This document shows, in pieces, positions 9,975 through 19,107 of a stretch of 64,000 nucleotides of DNA (within the stretch, counting starts at the first letter, position 1; the number at the start of each line of letters is the position of its first letter). Both the position numbers and the translations under genes were made by a program. Location: assembly GCA_020628645.1 (NCBI GenBank), contig JAHDES010000003.1, positions 124,001 through 188,000 of the forward strand, given 5' to 3'. The notes beneath the pieces are model-generated. The model was not told where the DNA came from. It saw only the letters and a program-made list of their open reading frames with translations, and made no database searches. The stretch is from Saprospiraceae bacterium (GTDB lineage Bacteria > Bacteroidota > Bacteroidia > Chitinophagales > Saprospiraceae).

Positions 9975-10294
9975 TGTGAATTTAATGTGTGTAAATAAGA
10001 TTTATGATCTATTAATTTATTGATTTACATGTAGTTGAGTTTTTTGATTGAGTTCTTCTTTTTATTATTGATAATTATTAATTTTTATTTTTCAACATAA
10101 AAAAAATCAAATATGTTAATTTAAAAATAGTATTTATATTATATTCAACTAACCTTTTTCTTCTCAAAAACACCCTCTATTTATTGATTTTCCACATGAT
10201 GTGTAAAAGTATGTTGATAAACAGGATGTAGAACTTTTATTGGCGAATCAAAATAAAAGTTCTATTTTTGTTATTATACCTAAGTATACAATAA
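9975..10294. other. AT-rich intergenic region, 320 bp
   Basis: No gene is seen. The 3' part holds the hairpin at 10231-10262, and TTTTCCACATGATGTG near 10187-10202 is a short imperfect inverted repeat. Confidence 0.6.
10231..10270 (+). terminator. Hairpin with U-rich tail between ctaA and hydrolase; tail overlaps a -7-like box
   Basis: Perfect 11-bp arms GAACTTTTATT / AATAAAAGTTC (10231-10241, 10252-10262) with a 10-nt loop are followed by TATTTTTG. This could end ctaA transcription. The tail TATTTTTG (10263-10270) also fits TAnnTTTG and lies 25 bp before the next ATG, so the site may be an operator/promoter instead. Confidence 0.45.
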
Positions 10295-11053
10295 ATGGAT
10301 CAACTAATAGAAGAAGGAAAATTTAGATACATTGAATCAAAAGGTGGCGGAGAAAACCTCTTGCTCTTGCATGGCTTGTTTGGTGCACTCAGTAATTTTC
10401 AAGGAATTATAGATCACTTCTCTAATGATTATAATGTCATTGTTCCTATGCTTCCTATTTTTGAACTTCCGATACGAGAAGTTTCCGTTTCAGGTTTAGT
10501 AGAACATGTTGCTGATTTTGTAGAATATAAAGGCTATGATAAAGTACATGTATTAGGTAACTCATTAGGAGGACATATTGCCTTACTTTATGTTTTGGGT
10601 CATCAGGATAAAACTGCTTCTGTTACGCTAACGGGAAGTTCGGGTTTATTTGAAAGTGCTTTTGGTTCTACTTTTCCTAAACGAGGGAATTATGAATTTA
10701 TCAAAGAAAGAACGGAAGGTACTTTTTATGATCCAAAAGTTGCGACGAAAGAATTGGTAGATGAAGTTTTTGATACGGTTAATGATCGAAATAAAGCTAT
10801 TCGAGTAGTTGCCACAGCAAAATCTGCGGTACGTCATAATTTGGGTGATAAACTCCATCAAATACAAATTCCTACTTGTTTAATCTGGGGACGACAAGAT
10901 ACGATCACACCTGCTTTTGTTGGTGAAAAATTTCATGAGTTGATTGAGCAATCCCAACTTCATTTTGTAGAAGAATGTGGACATGCACCGATGATGGAAA
11001 AACCAGAACAATTTAATACCATTTTAGAGCAATTTCTTGCAGGCTTGAAATAA
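10295..11053 (+). CDS. Alpha/beta-fold hydrolase
   Basis: The protein has 252 aa and no signal peptide, so it is cytoplasmic. The fold starts with LLLLHGLFGALSNF (HG oxyanion motif). The nucleophile elbow is GNSLGGHIALL (Ser about 92), the acid is in WGRQDTITP, and the histidine is in EECGHAPMMEKPEQF near residue 230. This is the MhpC/BioH-like group with broad esterase or C-C hydrolase chemistry; the substrate is not predictable. It is followed after 9 bp by the DUF4287 gene, so the two are probably co-transcribed. Confidence 0.88.
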   Translation: MDQLIEEGKFRYIESKGGGENLLLLHGLFGALSNFQGIIDHFSNDYNVIVPMLPIFELPIREVSVSGLVEHVADFVEYKGYDKVHVLGNSLGGHIALLYVLGHQDKTASVTLTGSSGLFESAFGSTFPKRGNYEFIKERTEGTFYDPKVATKELVDEVFDTVNDRNKAIRVVATAKSAVRHNLGDKLHQIQIPTCLIWGRQDTITPAFVGEKFHELIEQSQLHFVEECGHAPMMEKPEQFNTILEQFLAGLK

Positions 11054-11062
11054 TTTCATTTT

Positions 11063-11593
11063 ATGGAAAAAGGCTTATTAGAAAAAACAGGGCATGACTT
11101 AAATCATTGGATTAAAATTGTCACAGCTTCCAAAATCGAAAAGCATAAAGCCATCATTGATTTTCTTAAATCAGAACATGGCTTTACTTATGGCTTTGCC
11201 AATTTTGTAGCGCACAAAGCCAAAGCCTCTGATGCAGCCTCTATTGATGATTCGGATTTATTAACTAATCAATACAAAGGTAAAGAAGCTCTTCGTCCTA
11301 TTTATGATAAATTGTTAGCCATTATCGCTATACTTGGTAATGACATTACGATCACACCTAAAAAAAGTGCAGTTAGCATTATTCGCAAAAAACAATTTGC
11401 CCTTATTAAACCTGCCACTAAAACGCGTATTGATCTTGGTCTTAAAATAAAAGATAAACCCACCACCGATCGACTAGAAAACTGTGGACCCTTTGGAACG
11501 ATGTGTACCCACCGTGTTCGCTTAACACAAGTAGAAGAAGTAGATGCTGAATTAACTGTTTGGTTGAAAGAGGCCTATGAAGGGGCGGGATGA
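11063..11593 (+). CDS. DUF4287 / DUF5655 domain protein
   Basis: The protein has 176 aa and is cytoplasmic. The N-terminal half (about 1-65; KTGHDLNHWIKIV, FLKSEHGFTYGFANFVAHKA) matches the DUF4287 pattern. The C-terminal half (ALRPIYDKLLAIIAILGNDITITPKKSAVSIIRKKQFALI) matches DUF5655. The domain pair is widespread in Bacteroidota and has no established function. It starts 9 bp after the hydrolase stop and converges with the broken toxin gene. Confidence 0.8.
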   Translation: MEKGLLEKTGHDLNHWIKIVTASKIEKHKAIIDFLKSEHGFTYGFANFVAHKAKASDAASIDDSDLLTNQYKGKEALRPIYDKLLAIIAILGNDITITPKKSAVSIIRKKQFALIKPATKTRIDLGLKIKDKPTTDRLENCGPFGTMCTHRVRLTQVEEVDAELTVWLKEAYEGAG

Positions 11594-11595
11594 TA

Positions 11596-11921
11596 TTATT
11601 TTAATAAATCCTTTAGGTGTTCAGGATTTCTTCTTACGTGATCAATTTCAACAACAAATACCATTTTTTCTATTTCTTCGATCACATAGATTATTCGGTA
11701 AGAACCTTTGATGACTCTTCGAAATGTAAGATGGTTGTCACTTATTGATTGAAGGATACTATTTTTTCAGGGCGTAGTTCTAATTTCTCAAGCTCTTCTA
11801 ATAAACCTAATCGAATTTTATTTGCAGTGGAATAAGATATGTTTTCTTCAATGTATAATACGATTGCTTCTAAACTTTTTTCAGCCCGATTAGTAACAAC
11901 TACTTCGTATTGTTCAGCCAT
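11596..11921 (-). pseudogene. RelE/ParE-family toxin, frameshifted in a poly-A run
   Basis: Reading on the minus strand from ATG at 11921 gives MAEQYEVVVTNRAEKSLEAI... up to LELRPEK, then a premature stop. Shifting frame at the run of six A (T-run 11762-11767 on the + strand) restores a normal RelE/ParE C-terminus, FRRVIKGSYRIIYVIEE...VVEIDHVRRNPE, ending at 11596. Adding one A rejoins the halves as PEKNSILQSISDNHLTFRRV. It is therefore either a genuine inactivating slip or a homopolymer sequencing error. The start overlaps the antitoxin gene by 22 bp, the usual antitoxin-first layout. Intact RelE/ParE proteins cleave mRNA or poison gyrase. Confidence 0.8.
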
Positions 11922-12157
11922 TGCTCTGATTTTTCTTTCAGTTCATCTAATCGAGTAAAATTTCCTGATTTTGCAGATTTGTATTCTTGTTCAAGTTGTT
12001 TGCGAAGATCAGAAATGTTGTGCGCTTGCCCATTAATATCATAGCCTTGTTCTTCATCATAATAAGCTTCCATCATGACGTATATCGTACGCAACAATCG
12101 CTCATCAGCTGTATCTATTCGATCAACTAGATGTCTTTTTAATTGTGTAATACTCAT
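11900..12157 (-). CDS. Probable antitoxin of RelE/ParE-type module
   Basis: This is a small acidic protein of 85 aa (MSITQLKRHLVDRIDTADE...). An N-terminal helical region matches the short 'addiction module' antitoxins (ITQLKxxLIxxIxxxxDExLL) that partner RelE/ParE toxins in Bacteroidota, followed by a charged C-terminus that would bind the toxin (LDELKEKSEQWLNN). The 3' end overlaps the toxin start by 22 bp, implying translational coupling. Function is inferred from position and pattern. If the toxin really is broken, this is an orphan antitoxin. Confidence 0.75.
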   Translation of the reverse strand: MSITQLKRHLVDRIDTADERLLRTIYVMMEAYYDEEQGYDINGQAHNISDLRKQLEQEYKSAKSGNFTRLDELKEKSEQWLNNTK

Positions 12158-12267
12158 ATTATCTTTTTTACAAATTACATCAATTAAACGGTTTTTACAA
12201 AAAAATGAGTATTCATAGTAACTAAAGGAATTCTACAGATGCTATATAAAAGATTTAGTTGCTTTTT

Positions 12268-14121
12268 TTATTTACTTATTGCCTTGATAATACGTTGTTC
12301 ATTAATCACTACATCTTTCATTAAAAGCATATAAGGCAACGTTTTCATTTTTTTATTTTTCTTAAATGCTTCTAAAATTTCTAGTAAAGATGCAGCTGTG
12401 ATAAGAGAAAGATTTAAGGTATAATCAAGTTCTGTATCACTAATAAAATCATCACTAAATTCAGGAGCAACTAATAATGTTTTGACAACATTATATTCGT
12501 TTTTCTCTAGTAGTTTTTTGTAAGAATTAATTTGTCTTGTTACAGAACTAAATTTATTAAAACCACTTTCTTTACTTGTCTTACATTCTATTAAAATTAC
12601 ATCAGACTCAGAAATGGATATTAAAATATCCATCGCATCATTTTTTGTATTGATGCTTTTTCTTAATTTTTCATTTACATTAAGACCAAGATCTATAAAT
12701 ATCTTTTTTGTCAATTCTTCAAATTTATTTCCTAATTCACTTTCTCGAATTCTAAAACCACTTTCTTTAAGATTAATTAAGTTCCTGTAAGCTATATCTA
12801 CATAACTTTCAAGTTCGATACTTTTTGAATCTTTATAATTATTGAGGATATTAAGAACTTCATTTCCTCTAGTTGAAATTGAGAATTTTGAACAAAATTT
12901 ATCAAGTTCTTCATCGCCTAAAATTTCTAAAACGTCTCTAGGTTTTATGTTATAGTCTAAAAGCAACTTTGGATTTAATACATCCTCTTTTTGAAGTTCA
13001 AATTCCTTCTTTAAAATATTGTTCGCCTTTTTATTAGCGATACTTATGTCAGATAATAATTTTTCATAGCCTTCTAGAGAAATTCCTACTTTTTCGTCTT
13101 TTTCAATATTGTTGAAATAGCTTATTAGATTATCTATTTTTTGATCAATAGTAGAACCTTTTAAGTGATCTATATTTAGACCTTTTTCTACTAGTAAATT
13201 AATTCGTTCTTTTTTTTGTGTTAAAGTACATCCTTCTTTATGAATATCAAATTTTAGTATGTTTCTTATTCCTATTCCTTCATTAATGATTGTTTTAATT
13301 TTTCCTCTCTTGTCTAATTTACGATCTATACTATGTCTACGAGCTATTAGATTTACTTCAGAATCTTTTAATAAACGAAGAATTCTTCTAAGGTATTTAT
13401 CAGCAACCTCTTTATTCCTGAATTTCCTTAACAATCTAACAAATTCATCTGGAATAAATACAGTTAGATTTTTCTTGGAATATAATATGATACCTGCCGC
13501 TTTAAGTAAATCTATGATATCATTTAAATCCAAAGTTTTTAAAGGAAGAATGGTATAGTTTAATAGCTTAATTTCTTCTTGTGATAAATCTAAGTTATGG
13601 GCGAGTACGTTAAGGATCGATTTTTCTTCTGAGGTGACTTTTTGTTCTAGATTATTTTCTAGATCGTTTTTGAAGGCAGTTTCTACACAATTTCTATAAA
13701 TGATAAAATCTCGTGTTCTTGAATTTACTTCATTGATATCTTTATTTTCAATATCTGCTTTTAGATCTTTTACTTTTGATTTTAATGCTCGTACTTCTTT
13801 TTCATATAATTTCCCTAACCACTCTCTGGTCATGATGCAGTTGCCATCTTTAATTAAAATATCAATTAAGATATCTAGTTGATTTACGGATGAGTTTAAA
13901 TGGGTATCTAAGAAAATGAAATACTCTTCTTCAAGTAGACTAAAAACTTTTCCGAATAAATGACTATCTAGATTTTTTAGATTTAGATCAGAATAAGATG
14001 ATAAAATTTTATCTACTTCCTTATATTGTTTTGGGCGATCATTAATTATTTTGTCGATGATTTTTGCAAAAGAAGTTTTTTCTATTGTGTTGAGTTTGCC
14101 TAGTATTTTTTCTAGTTTCAT
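12268..14121 (-). CDS. Orphan protein with C-terminal PD-(D/E)XK nuclease domain
   Basis: The protein has 617 aa, no signal peptide and no membrane segments. Residues 1-440 are Lys/Glu/Leu/Ile-rich and look largely helical, with no motif I recognise. The C-terminal approximately 170 residues read as a restriction-endonuclease-like fold: NKFEELTKKIFIDLG, then DAMDILI (Asp about 499), VILIECKTS (Glu-x-Lys about 509-511), then RQINSYKK, which fits the Q-x3-Y motif of RecB/Mrr-like nucleases. Cleavage of nucleic acid is therefore plausible, perhaps in defence, since it sits beside a toxin-antitoxin locus. Ile-ATA and Lys-AAA-rich codon use differs from the flanking core genes, suggesting acquisition. 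Transcription is separate from the peptidase upstream, which has its own terminator. Confidence 0.7.
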   Translation of the reverse strand: MKLEKILGKLNTIEKTSFAKIIDKIINDRPKQYKEVDKILSSYSDLNLKNLDSHLFGKVFSLLEEEYFIFLDTHLNSSVNQLDILIDILIKDGNCIMTREWLGKLYEKEVRALKSKVKDLKADIENKDINEVNSRTRDFIIYRNCVETAFKNDLENNLEQKVTSEEKSILNVLAHNLDLSQEEIKLLNYTILPLKTLDLNDIIDLLKAAGIILYSKKNLTVFIPDEFVRLLRKFRNKEVADKYLRRILRLLKDSEVNLIARRHSIDRKLDKRGKIKTIINEGIGIRNILKFDIHKEGCTLTQKKERINLLVEKGLNIDHLKGSTIDQKIDNLISYFNNIEKDEKVGISLEGYEKLLSDISIANKKANNILKKEFELQKEDVLNPKLLLDYNIKPRDVLEILGDEELDKFCSKFSISTRGNEVLNILNNYKDSKSIELESYVDIAYRNLINLKESGFRIRESELGNKFEELTKKIFIDLGLNVNEKLRKSINTKNDAMDILISISESDVILIECKTSKESGFNKFSSVTRQINSYKKLLEKNEYNVVKTLLVAPEFSDDFISDTELDYTLNLSLITAASLLEILEAFKKNKKMKTLPYMLLMKDVVINEQRIIKAISK

Positions 14122-14165
14122 TTTGTTTATAAGTTTAACCTATATCTTACACGAACACATAACAA

Positions 14166-14203
14166 AAAAGATTCATATACAACTTTGCATACATGAATCT
14201 TTT
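14166..14203 (-). terminator. Terminator of the M1 peptidase gene
   Basis: Arms AAAAGATTCAT / ATGAATCTTTT (11 bp, 14166-14176 and 14193-14203) with a 16-nt loop and flanking A/T runs lie just downstream of the peptidase stop at 14256. Confidence 0.7.
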
Positions 14204-14255
14204 AAGTTATCCACATACTGTTAATAAAAATGTGGATTATGTGAAGTTCGAGAAA

Positions 14256-16601
14256 TTAATTCGTTCCGCCTGATTTTTCTTTTTCCTTTGCACGGCGATC
14301 ACGTTGCATAGGATTTTCGCCTCCACTTCTCCGCCAGTCGCGTTGTTTGAACAATTCAAAGCGATTGAGTTGTTCTTTGGGAGGGAAGTAATTATTGTTA
14401 GTATTGGTATCAGCAGTTTCTAAAAATGGATCAAGTGTAATTTGTTGTATTTCTTTTTTTGTTATAAATATTTTTGATATTTCTTTGTGTGGTTCATATC
14501 GCCAAATCTCTGCAGGGATATGATGTAGTTCAGAAGAACCATCAACAAATTCAAACTCCAAAATCAAAGGCATGACTAAACCACCAATATTTTCAAAAGA
14601 GAGTTCATAATAATTTCTACCAGATTTGAGGGCTCTCTTTTCGTCAGCAGATAAGCTATTGTAATATTGCTTATATTCTTCGCGGTCTAAAATAGAAACA
14701 TCAAGCGGATTATAAGAAGTATAAAAATCGTTGATACTTGGATCAATCTCATTTTGAGTTTTTGCAATCTGCTCTCTATTGCGAATGGTCGAAATATTTT
14801 CAGGGGCATTTTTTTGTTCTTTCTTCAATGCTAGATTTTCGACATCTGGATCTTGTGTATCGATCTGAAACCATTTCACATCTTTGATGGCAATGTCAAC
14901 ATGATCATTAGTATAAAACCACCCTCTCCAGAACCAATCTAAATCTACACCTGAAGCATCTTCCATTGTACGGAAAAAATCAGCAGGATTAGGGTGCTTG
15001 AACATCCAGCGATTAGAATACTCCTTAAAGGCATGATCGAATAATTCTCGACCCATTATAGTTTCTCTTAATATATTTAAGGCAGTAGCAGGTTTCCCAT
15101 AAGCATTACTTCCGAATTGGAAAATAGATTCTGAGTTCGTCATGATTGGAGTTATTCGAGATTTATCCCCTTTCATGTAATCAACGATTTTATGCGCAGC
15201 TCCACGACGAGATGGATAGTCTCTTTCAAATTGTTGTTCTGTTAAATATTGTACAAAAGTATTGAGTCCTTCATCCATCCAAGTCCATTGACGTTCATCT
15301 GAATTTACAATCATTGGAAAATAGTTATGACCGACCTCATGAATGATTACACCAATCATTCCATACTTCGTACGCTGTGTATAGGTACCATCTTTTTCGG
15401 GGCGACCAAAATTGAAGCAGATCATTGGATACTCCATTCCAATACTCGCTGCATGAATTGACCATGCCACAGGATAAGGATAATCAAACGTATAATGTGA
15501 ATACCATTTTAAGGTATGTGCAACAACTTTAGTAGAGTATTGTTCCCAAAGCGGATTACCTTCTTTTGGATACATCGACATGGCCATGACTGTTGTGCCA
15601 TTTGATTGTTTCACTGCCATAGCATCCCAGATAAATTTTCGAGAACTGGCAAAGGCAAAATCACGGACATTGTCAGCAGTAAAGTGCCATGTATTTTTTT
15701 TGTTAGATTTTTGTTTTTCTCGCTGTTCAGCTTCAGCTTGAGTGGCAATAATAATAGGGGTTGTTAATTCTTCTTTTGCTTGATCTAATCTTTTTTGTTG
15801 TTCTTTTGTGAGTACATCACTTGGATTTTGAAGTGTGCCTGTTGAGGCTACTAAGTGATCAGAAGGCACGGTGATTTTTACATCATAATCTCCAAATACC
15901 AATGCAAACTCTCCCCTACCTAAAAACTGTTTATTCTGCCATCCTTCCGTTTCATTGTACACACACATACGTGGGAAGTATTGTGCGATGGTATATAGAT
16001 AATTGCCGTCTTCTTCAAAATACTCATAACCTGATCGACCTCCTATTTGCATACGATCATTAATATTGTACCACCACTTTATTTTAAAACTGGTATTCTC
16101 ACTAGGTTTTAAATTAGTGGGCAAATCAATTCGCATCATTGTTTTATTGACGGTGTAATTCATTGGATTTCCATTTGCATCTTTAACATAATCCAATTTG
16201 AATCCTCCATCAAAACTTGGTTCAAGACGATTAAGTTGTCTTAAACTCATTTTATCAGACATTGAATTTGTACGAACTTTATAGGTGTCAGAATCCTTTG
16301 CTCGCATGTTTTGATCTAATTGCAACCATAAATAAGAAAGTTCATCTGGCGAATTATTATGGTAAGTTATGGTCTCTTCTCCATAGATACGTTGCTTGTC
16401 ATCATCTAATTCGATCTCCATTATATAATCGGCTTTTTGTTGCCAGTATTGATGACCTGGTGCGCCAGAAGCAGCACGATAAGAATTTGGTGTAGGAAGC
16501 TCCTGCCCTAGTTGGCGGAACTTATTTTGATTTAAATTTTCTTGACTTATTCCTATATTGACAAATAGAAACAATGTTAACATACCAAGTATGAACCTCA
16601 T
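14256..16601 (-). CDS. M1 family zinc aminopeptidase, secreted
   Basis: The protein has 781 aa. Residues 1-19 form a signal peptide (MRFILGMLTLFLFVNIGIS). The N-terminal beta-domain precedes the exopeptidase-type GMEYP motif and the zinc site HEVGH (about 420) followed 18 residues later by WMDEG. This gives the HExxH-x18-E ligands of gluzincins. It probably acts in the periplasm or at the cell surface, releasing N-terminal amino acids from peptides. The Lys/Arg/Asn-rich C-terminus (QRDWRRSGGENPMQRDRRAKEKEKSGG) is probably disordered. The gene is monocistronic; its upstream region carries an 18-bp perfect palindrome at 16765-16782. Confidence 0.93.
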   Translation of the reverse strand: MRFILGMLTLFLFVNIGISQENLNQNKFRQLGQELPTPNSYRAASGAPGHQYWQQKADYIMEIELDDDKQRIYGEETITYHNNSPDELSYLWLQLDQNMRAKDSDTYKVRTNSMSDKMSLRQLNRLEPSFDGGFKLDYVKDANGNPMNYTVNKTMMRIDLPTNLKPSENTSFKIKWWYNINDRMQIGGRSGYEYFEEDGNYLYTIAQYFPRMCVYNETEGWQNKQFLGRGEFALVFGDYDVKITVPSDHLVASTGTLQNPSDVLTKEQQKRLDQAKEELTTPIIIATQAEAEQREKQKSNKKNTWHFTADNVRDFAFASSRKFIWDAMAVKQSNGTTVMAMSMYPKEGNPLWEQYSTKVVAHTLKWYSHYTFDYPYPVAWSIHAASIGMEYPMICFNFGRPEKDGTYTQRTKYGMIGVIIHEVGHNYFPMIVNSDERQWTWMDEGLNTFVQYLTEQQFERDYPSRRGAAHKIVDYMKGDKSRITPIMTNSESIFQFGSNAYGKPATALNILRETIMGRELFDHAFKEYSNRWMFKHPNPADFFRTMEDASGVDLDWFWRGWFYTNDHVDIAIKDVKWFQIDTQDPDVENLALKKEQKNAPENISTIRNREQIAKTQNEIDPSINDFYTSYNPLDVSILDREEYKQYYNSLSADEKRALKSGRNYYELSFENIGGLVMPLILEFEFVDGSSELHHIPAEIWRYEPHKEISKIFITKKEIQQITLDPFLETADTNTNNNYFPPKEQLNRFELFKQRDWRRSGGENPMQRDRRAKEKEKSGGTN

Positions 16602-16764
16602 GATTACCCTTTTTTTATATTATTAATAACGGTTTTAAAGAAATGCTTTATTCAAATATGATCGCTAAAATACTATTTAATTAAGTATTCTTTCAGAAAT
16701 GATACTTCTATTTAACGTCCTTTCTATTACAATGTTTAAGAAAAATATAGATTGAATGGAACTG

Positions 16765-16782
16765 ATGTTACACGTGTAACAT
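16765..16782. promoter_or_regulatory. 18-bp perfect palindrome, possible operator
   Basis: ATGTTACACGTGTAACAT reads the same on both strands. It lies 163 bp upstream of the peptidase ATG and beside the thr-operon terminator. Dyads of this size typically bind dimeric repressors or activators; no regulator gene is adjacent. Confidence 0.4.
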
Positions 16783-16784
16783 TA

Positions 16785-16820
16785 AAAAAGGCTTTACCTA
16801 TAAACAGGTAAAGCCTTTTT
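16785..16820 (-). terminator. Terminator of the thrABC operon
   Basis: 15-bp perfect arms (AAAAAGGCTTTACCT / AGGTAAAGCCTTTTT) with a 6-nt loop begin 20 bp after the thrC stop. The symmetric A/T runs make it potentially bidirectional. Confidence 0.9.
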
Positions 16821-16839
16821 CTTTAGGATTAAGTTTGAA

Positions 16840-18171
16840 TTAGTAGTTCTTTTGAAGCCAACCTTTAAACTCTTCGTATTTCGTATTTATCATAGTAGCT
16901 TCTTTTTTCTTATCTTTTAAAGATGCTAAACGTTCTGGAATATCTATTTTTTGATCTAGAATACGCTCTACATCATCAATAAATTTAGATGGATGTGCCG
17001 TTTCTAAAATAACTCCTATTGTGTTTTTATTTAGATTTTGATATTCTTTTAAAGCTAAATAACCTACAGCACCATGTGGATCAATAATATAATTATACTT
17101 ATCATAGACTTCTTTTATGCCTTTTTCTGTGTATGTATCATTGATTCCATAGCCTACAATATCTTTTTTCATATTGTTCCACGTGTAACTTTTTAATGTA
17201 GGATTCCCTTTTTCTTCATTAAATAGATCAACCATTCTAGCAAAATTAGAAGGATTTCCTACATCCATTGCATTACTAATTGTACGAACAGAAGTACGAG
17301 TTTCGTATTTTCCAGAAGATAAATATGCAGGAACTACATCATTTATATTAGTAGCAGCAATGAATTTATCAATAGGAAGTCCCATTTGTTTGGCTAAAAG
17401 TCCTGCGGTAAGATTACCAAAATTGCCAGATGGAACACAAAATACAACTTCTTTATTAGTGTTTTTAAGTTGTTTGTAGGCTTCAAAATAATAAAAAGAT
17501 TGAGGGATTAAACGAGCGATATTAATAGAGTTGGCAGAACTAAGGCGTATTTGACTACATAATTCTTTATCTAAAAAGGCTTTTTTTACTAAAGCTTGGC
17601 AGTCATCGAATGTGCCGTCTACTTCTAAAGCAGCAATATTATATCCTAACGTAGTTAATTGTTTCTCTTGAAGATGACTTACTTTTCCAGAAGGATATAA
17701 AATAACGACTTTAATTCCTGGTGTTTTGTGAAATCCTGCCGCTACTGCCCCACCTGTATCTCCCGATGTAGCTACTAAAATGACCAATTCTTTATCTTCT
17801 CCTTGATTAAAATAGCTCATTAATTGTGCCATGAAACGCGCACCAAAGTCTTTAAAGGCTAAGGAAGGTCCATGAAAAAGTTCTAAAATATGTGTTGATT
17901 CATCTAATTTTACAACAGGCGCGGGAAATGTAATAGCGTTTTTAATGATGTATTGAAGATCATTTTCTGGAATTGCACCCTTCAAAAGTGTTCTTGAAAC
18001 TTCAAATGCGATCTCTTGAAAACTATAATTAGACAAATTTTTGATAAAATCAGGATCTAACTGAGGAATAGATTCTGGCATAAATAAGCCATTATCGTCA
18101 GGTAATCCTTTTAAGACCGCCTCTTTTAAAGAGACAAATTGCTTGCTATTTTTGGTACTATACAGTCTCAT
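16840..18171 (-). CDS. thrC: Threonine synthase
   Basis: The protein has 443 aa. It is a PLP enzyme converting O-phosphohomoserine to threonine, the last step of threonine synthesis. The N-terminal segment MRLYSTKNSKQFVSLKEAVLKGLP is typical. The PLP lysine lies in HGPSLAFKDFGARFMAQLM (Lys about 105). The phosphate-binding region includes VATSGDTGGAVAAGF and VPSGNFGNLTAGLLAKQMG. It is last in the minus-strand order thrA-thrB-thrC, with only 3 bp between the thrB stop and its start, so translation is probably coupled. Confidence 0.97.
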   Translation of the reverse strand: MRLYSTKNSKQFVSLKEAVLKGLPDDNGLFMPESIPQLDPDFIKNLSNYSFQEIAFEVSRTLLKGAIPENDLQYIIKNAITFPAPVVKLDESTHILELFHGPSLAFKDFGARFMAQLMSYFNQGEDKELVILVATSGDTGGAVAAGFHKTPGIKVVILYPSGKVSHLQEKQLTTLGYNIAALEVDGTFDDCQALVKKAFLDKELCSQIRLSSANSINIARLIPQSFYYFEAYKQLKNTNKEVVFCVPSGNFGNLTAGLLAKQMGLPIDKFIAATNINDVVPAYLSSGKYETRTSVRTISNAMDVGNPSNFARMVDLFNEEKGNPTLKSYTWNNMKKDIVGYGINDTYTEKGIKEVYDKYNYIIDPHGAVGYLALKEYQNLNKNTIGVILETAHPSKFIDDVERILDQKIDIPERLASLKDKKKEATMINTKYEEFKGWLQKNY

Positions 18172-18174
18172 ATT

Positions 18175-19107
18175 TTATAAAAGGACAGCGCCTTCTTGAT
18201 TTATTTTTGAAATAAAGAGTTGATTTTCGATTTTAGCATCTGTAAAAATACGAGTCATTTCCTCTCCTACTCGTTCAGCAATTAAACTATTTGTACTCAA
18301 TGCAAAGATAGATGGCCCTGCTCCTGAGATGCTACAACCTAAAGCACCTGCTTCTAAAACGGCATTTTTTACAGCATAAAAATGAGGAATCAATTGTGCT
18401 CGTTGCGGTTCAATAATGACATCTTTTAAGGATCGACCAATCAAATCTATATCGCTATTGTACATACCAATGATGAATCCTGCGAGATTTCCAGTCTGCT
18501 CAATGCACTGTTTTAAGCTAGTTTGATCACTTAAAATACCTCTAGAATGCTTCGTCAATACCTCAACTTTGGGATAAATCACTGTAGCATATAAGCCTTT
18601 TGGAATAGGCAAACGATGAACATCGAGTGTCTCATTAGAACGAATTAAGATCATTCCACCTAATAGAGAAGGCGCTACATTATCTGCATGCCATGCTCCA
18701 TCTGCAATTTGCTCTCCCATTACAGCGAATGGGAGGAGCTCTCGTTTTGTTAGAGGACGTCGTAAAATTTCATTTACTGCCATTACACCAGCTACTGCAC
18801 TTGCAGCGCTACTACCTAATCCACTTCCAAAAGGCATTTTTTTATGAATTTCAAACTCAATTCCTCTACCCTCTTCTCCGATATGTTGGAGCATTTTGAG
18901 TGCGGCAAAGCTCGCTGTATTTTTTTCAATGGCTGTAGGAAGCTTTCCTTTTGCTCCTGTAATTTTTGTAATTCGTAATCCGGGTTTATCAGAAAGGCGA
19001 ACGATAATTTCGTCGCCTGGTTTTTCCAATGCAAAACCGAGAATATCGTAACCAACTCCTACGTTTGCAACGCTCGCTGGCGCAAAAACCTTAATTCCTG
19101 TACGCAT
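18175..19107 (-). CDS. thrB: Homoserine kinase (GHMP family)
   Basis: The protein has 310 aa. It phosphorylates homoserine for threonine synthesis. The N-terminus carries FAPASVANVGVGYDILGFAL, the ATP-binding GHMP motif is MPFGSGLGSSAASAVAG (about 91-107), and the C-terminal glycine-rich motif is GCSISGAGPSIFAL. It is the middle gene of the threonine operon. A 233-bp non-coding gap separates it from thrA, longer than usual within this operon, so an internal promoter or processing site there is possible, but no clear motif was found. Confidence 0.96.
   Translation of the reverse strand: MRTGIKVFAPASVANVGVGYDILGFALEKPGDEIIVRLSDKPGLRITKITGAKGKLPTAIEKNTASFAALKMLQHIGEEGRGIEFEIHKKMPFGSGLGSSAASAVAGVMAVNEILRRPLTKRELLPFAVMGEQIADGAWHADNVAPSLLGGMILIRSNETLDVHRLPIPKGLYATVIYPKVEVLTKHSRGILSDQTSLKQCIEQTGNLAGFIIGMYNSDIDLIGRSLKDVIIEPQRAQLIPHFYAVKNAVLEAGALGCSISGAGPSIFALSTNSLIAERVGEEMTRIFTDAKIENQLFISKINQEGAVLL

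Noticed and set aside
14207-14239. TTATCCACA and TGTGGATTA, resembling an inverted pair of DnaA boxes
   Set aside because: One perfect and one near match only, between a terminator and a gene end, with no dnaA, no box cluster and no unwinding region; not enough for an origin or datA-like site.
18693-19055. Overlapping frames on both strands within thrB
   Set aside because: Shadows of homoserine kinase coding sequence; thrB has full family motifs.
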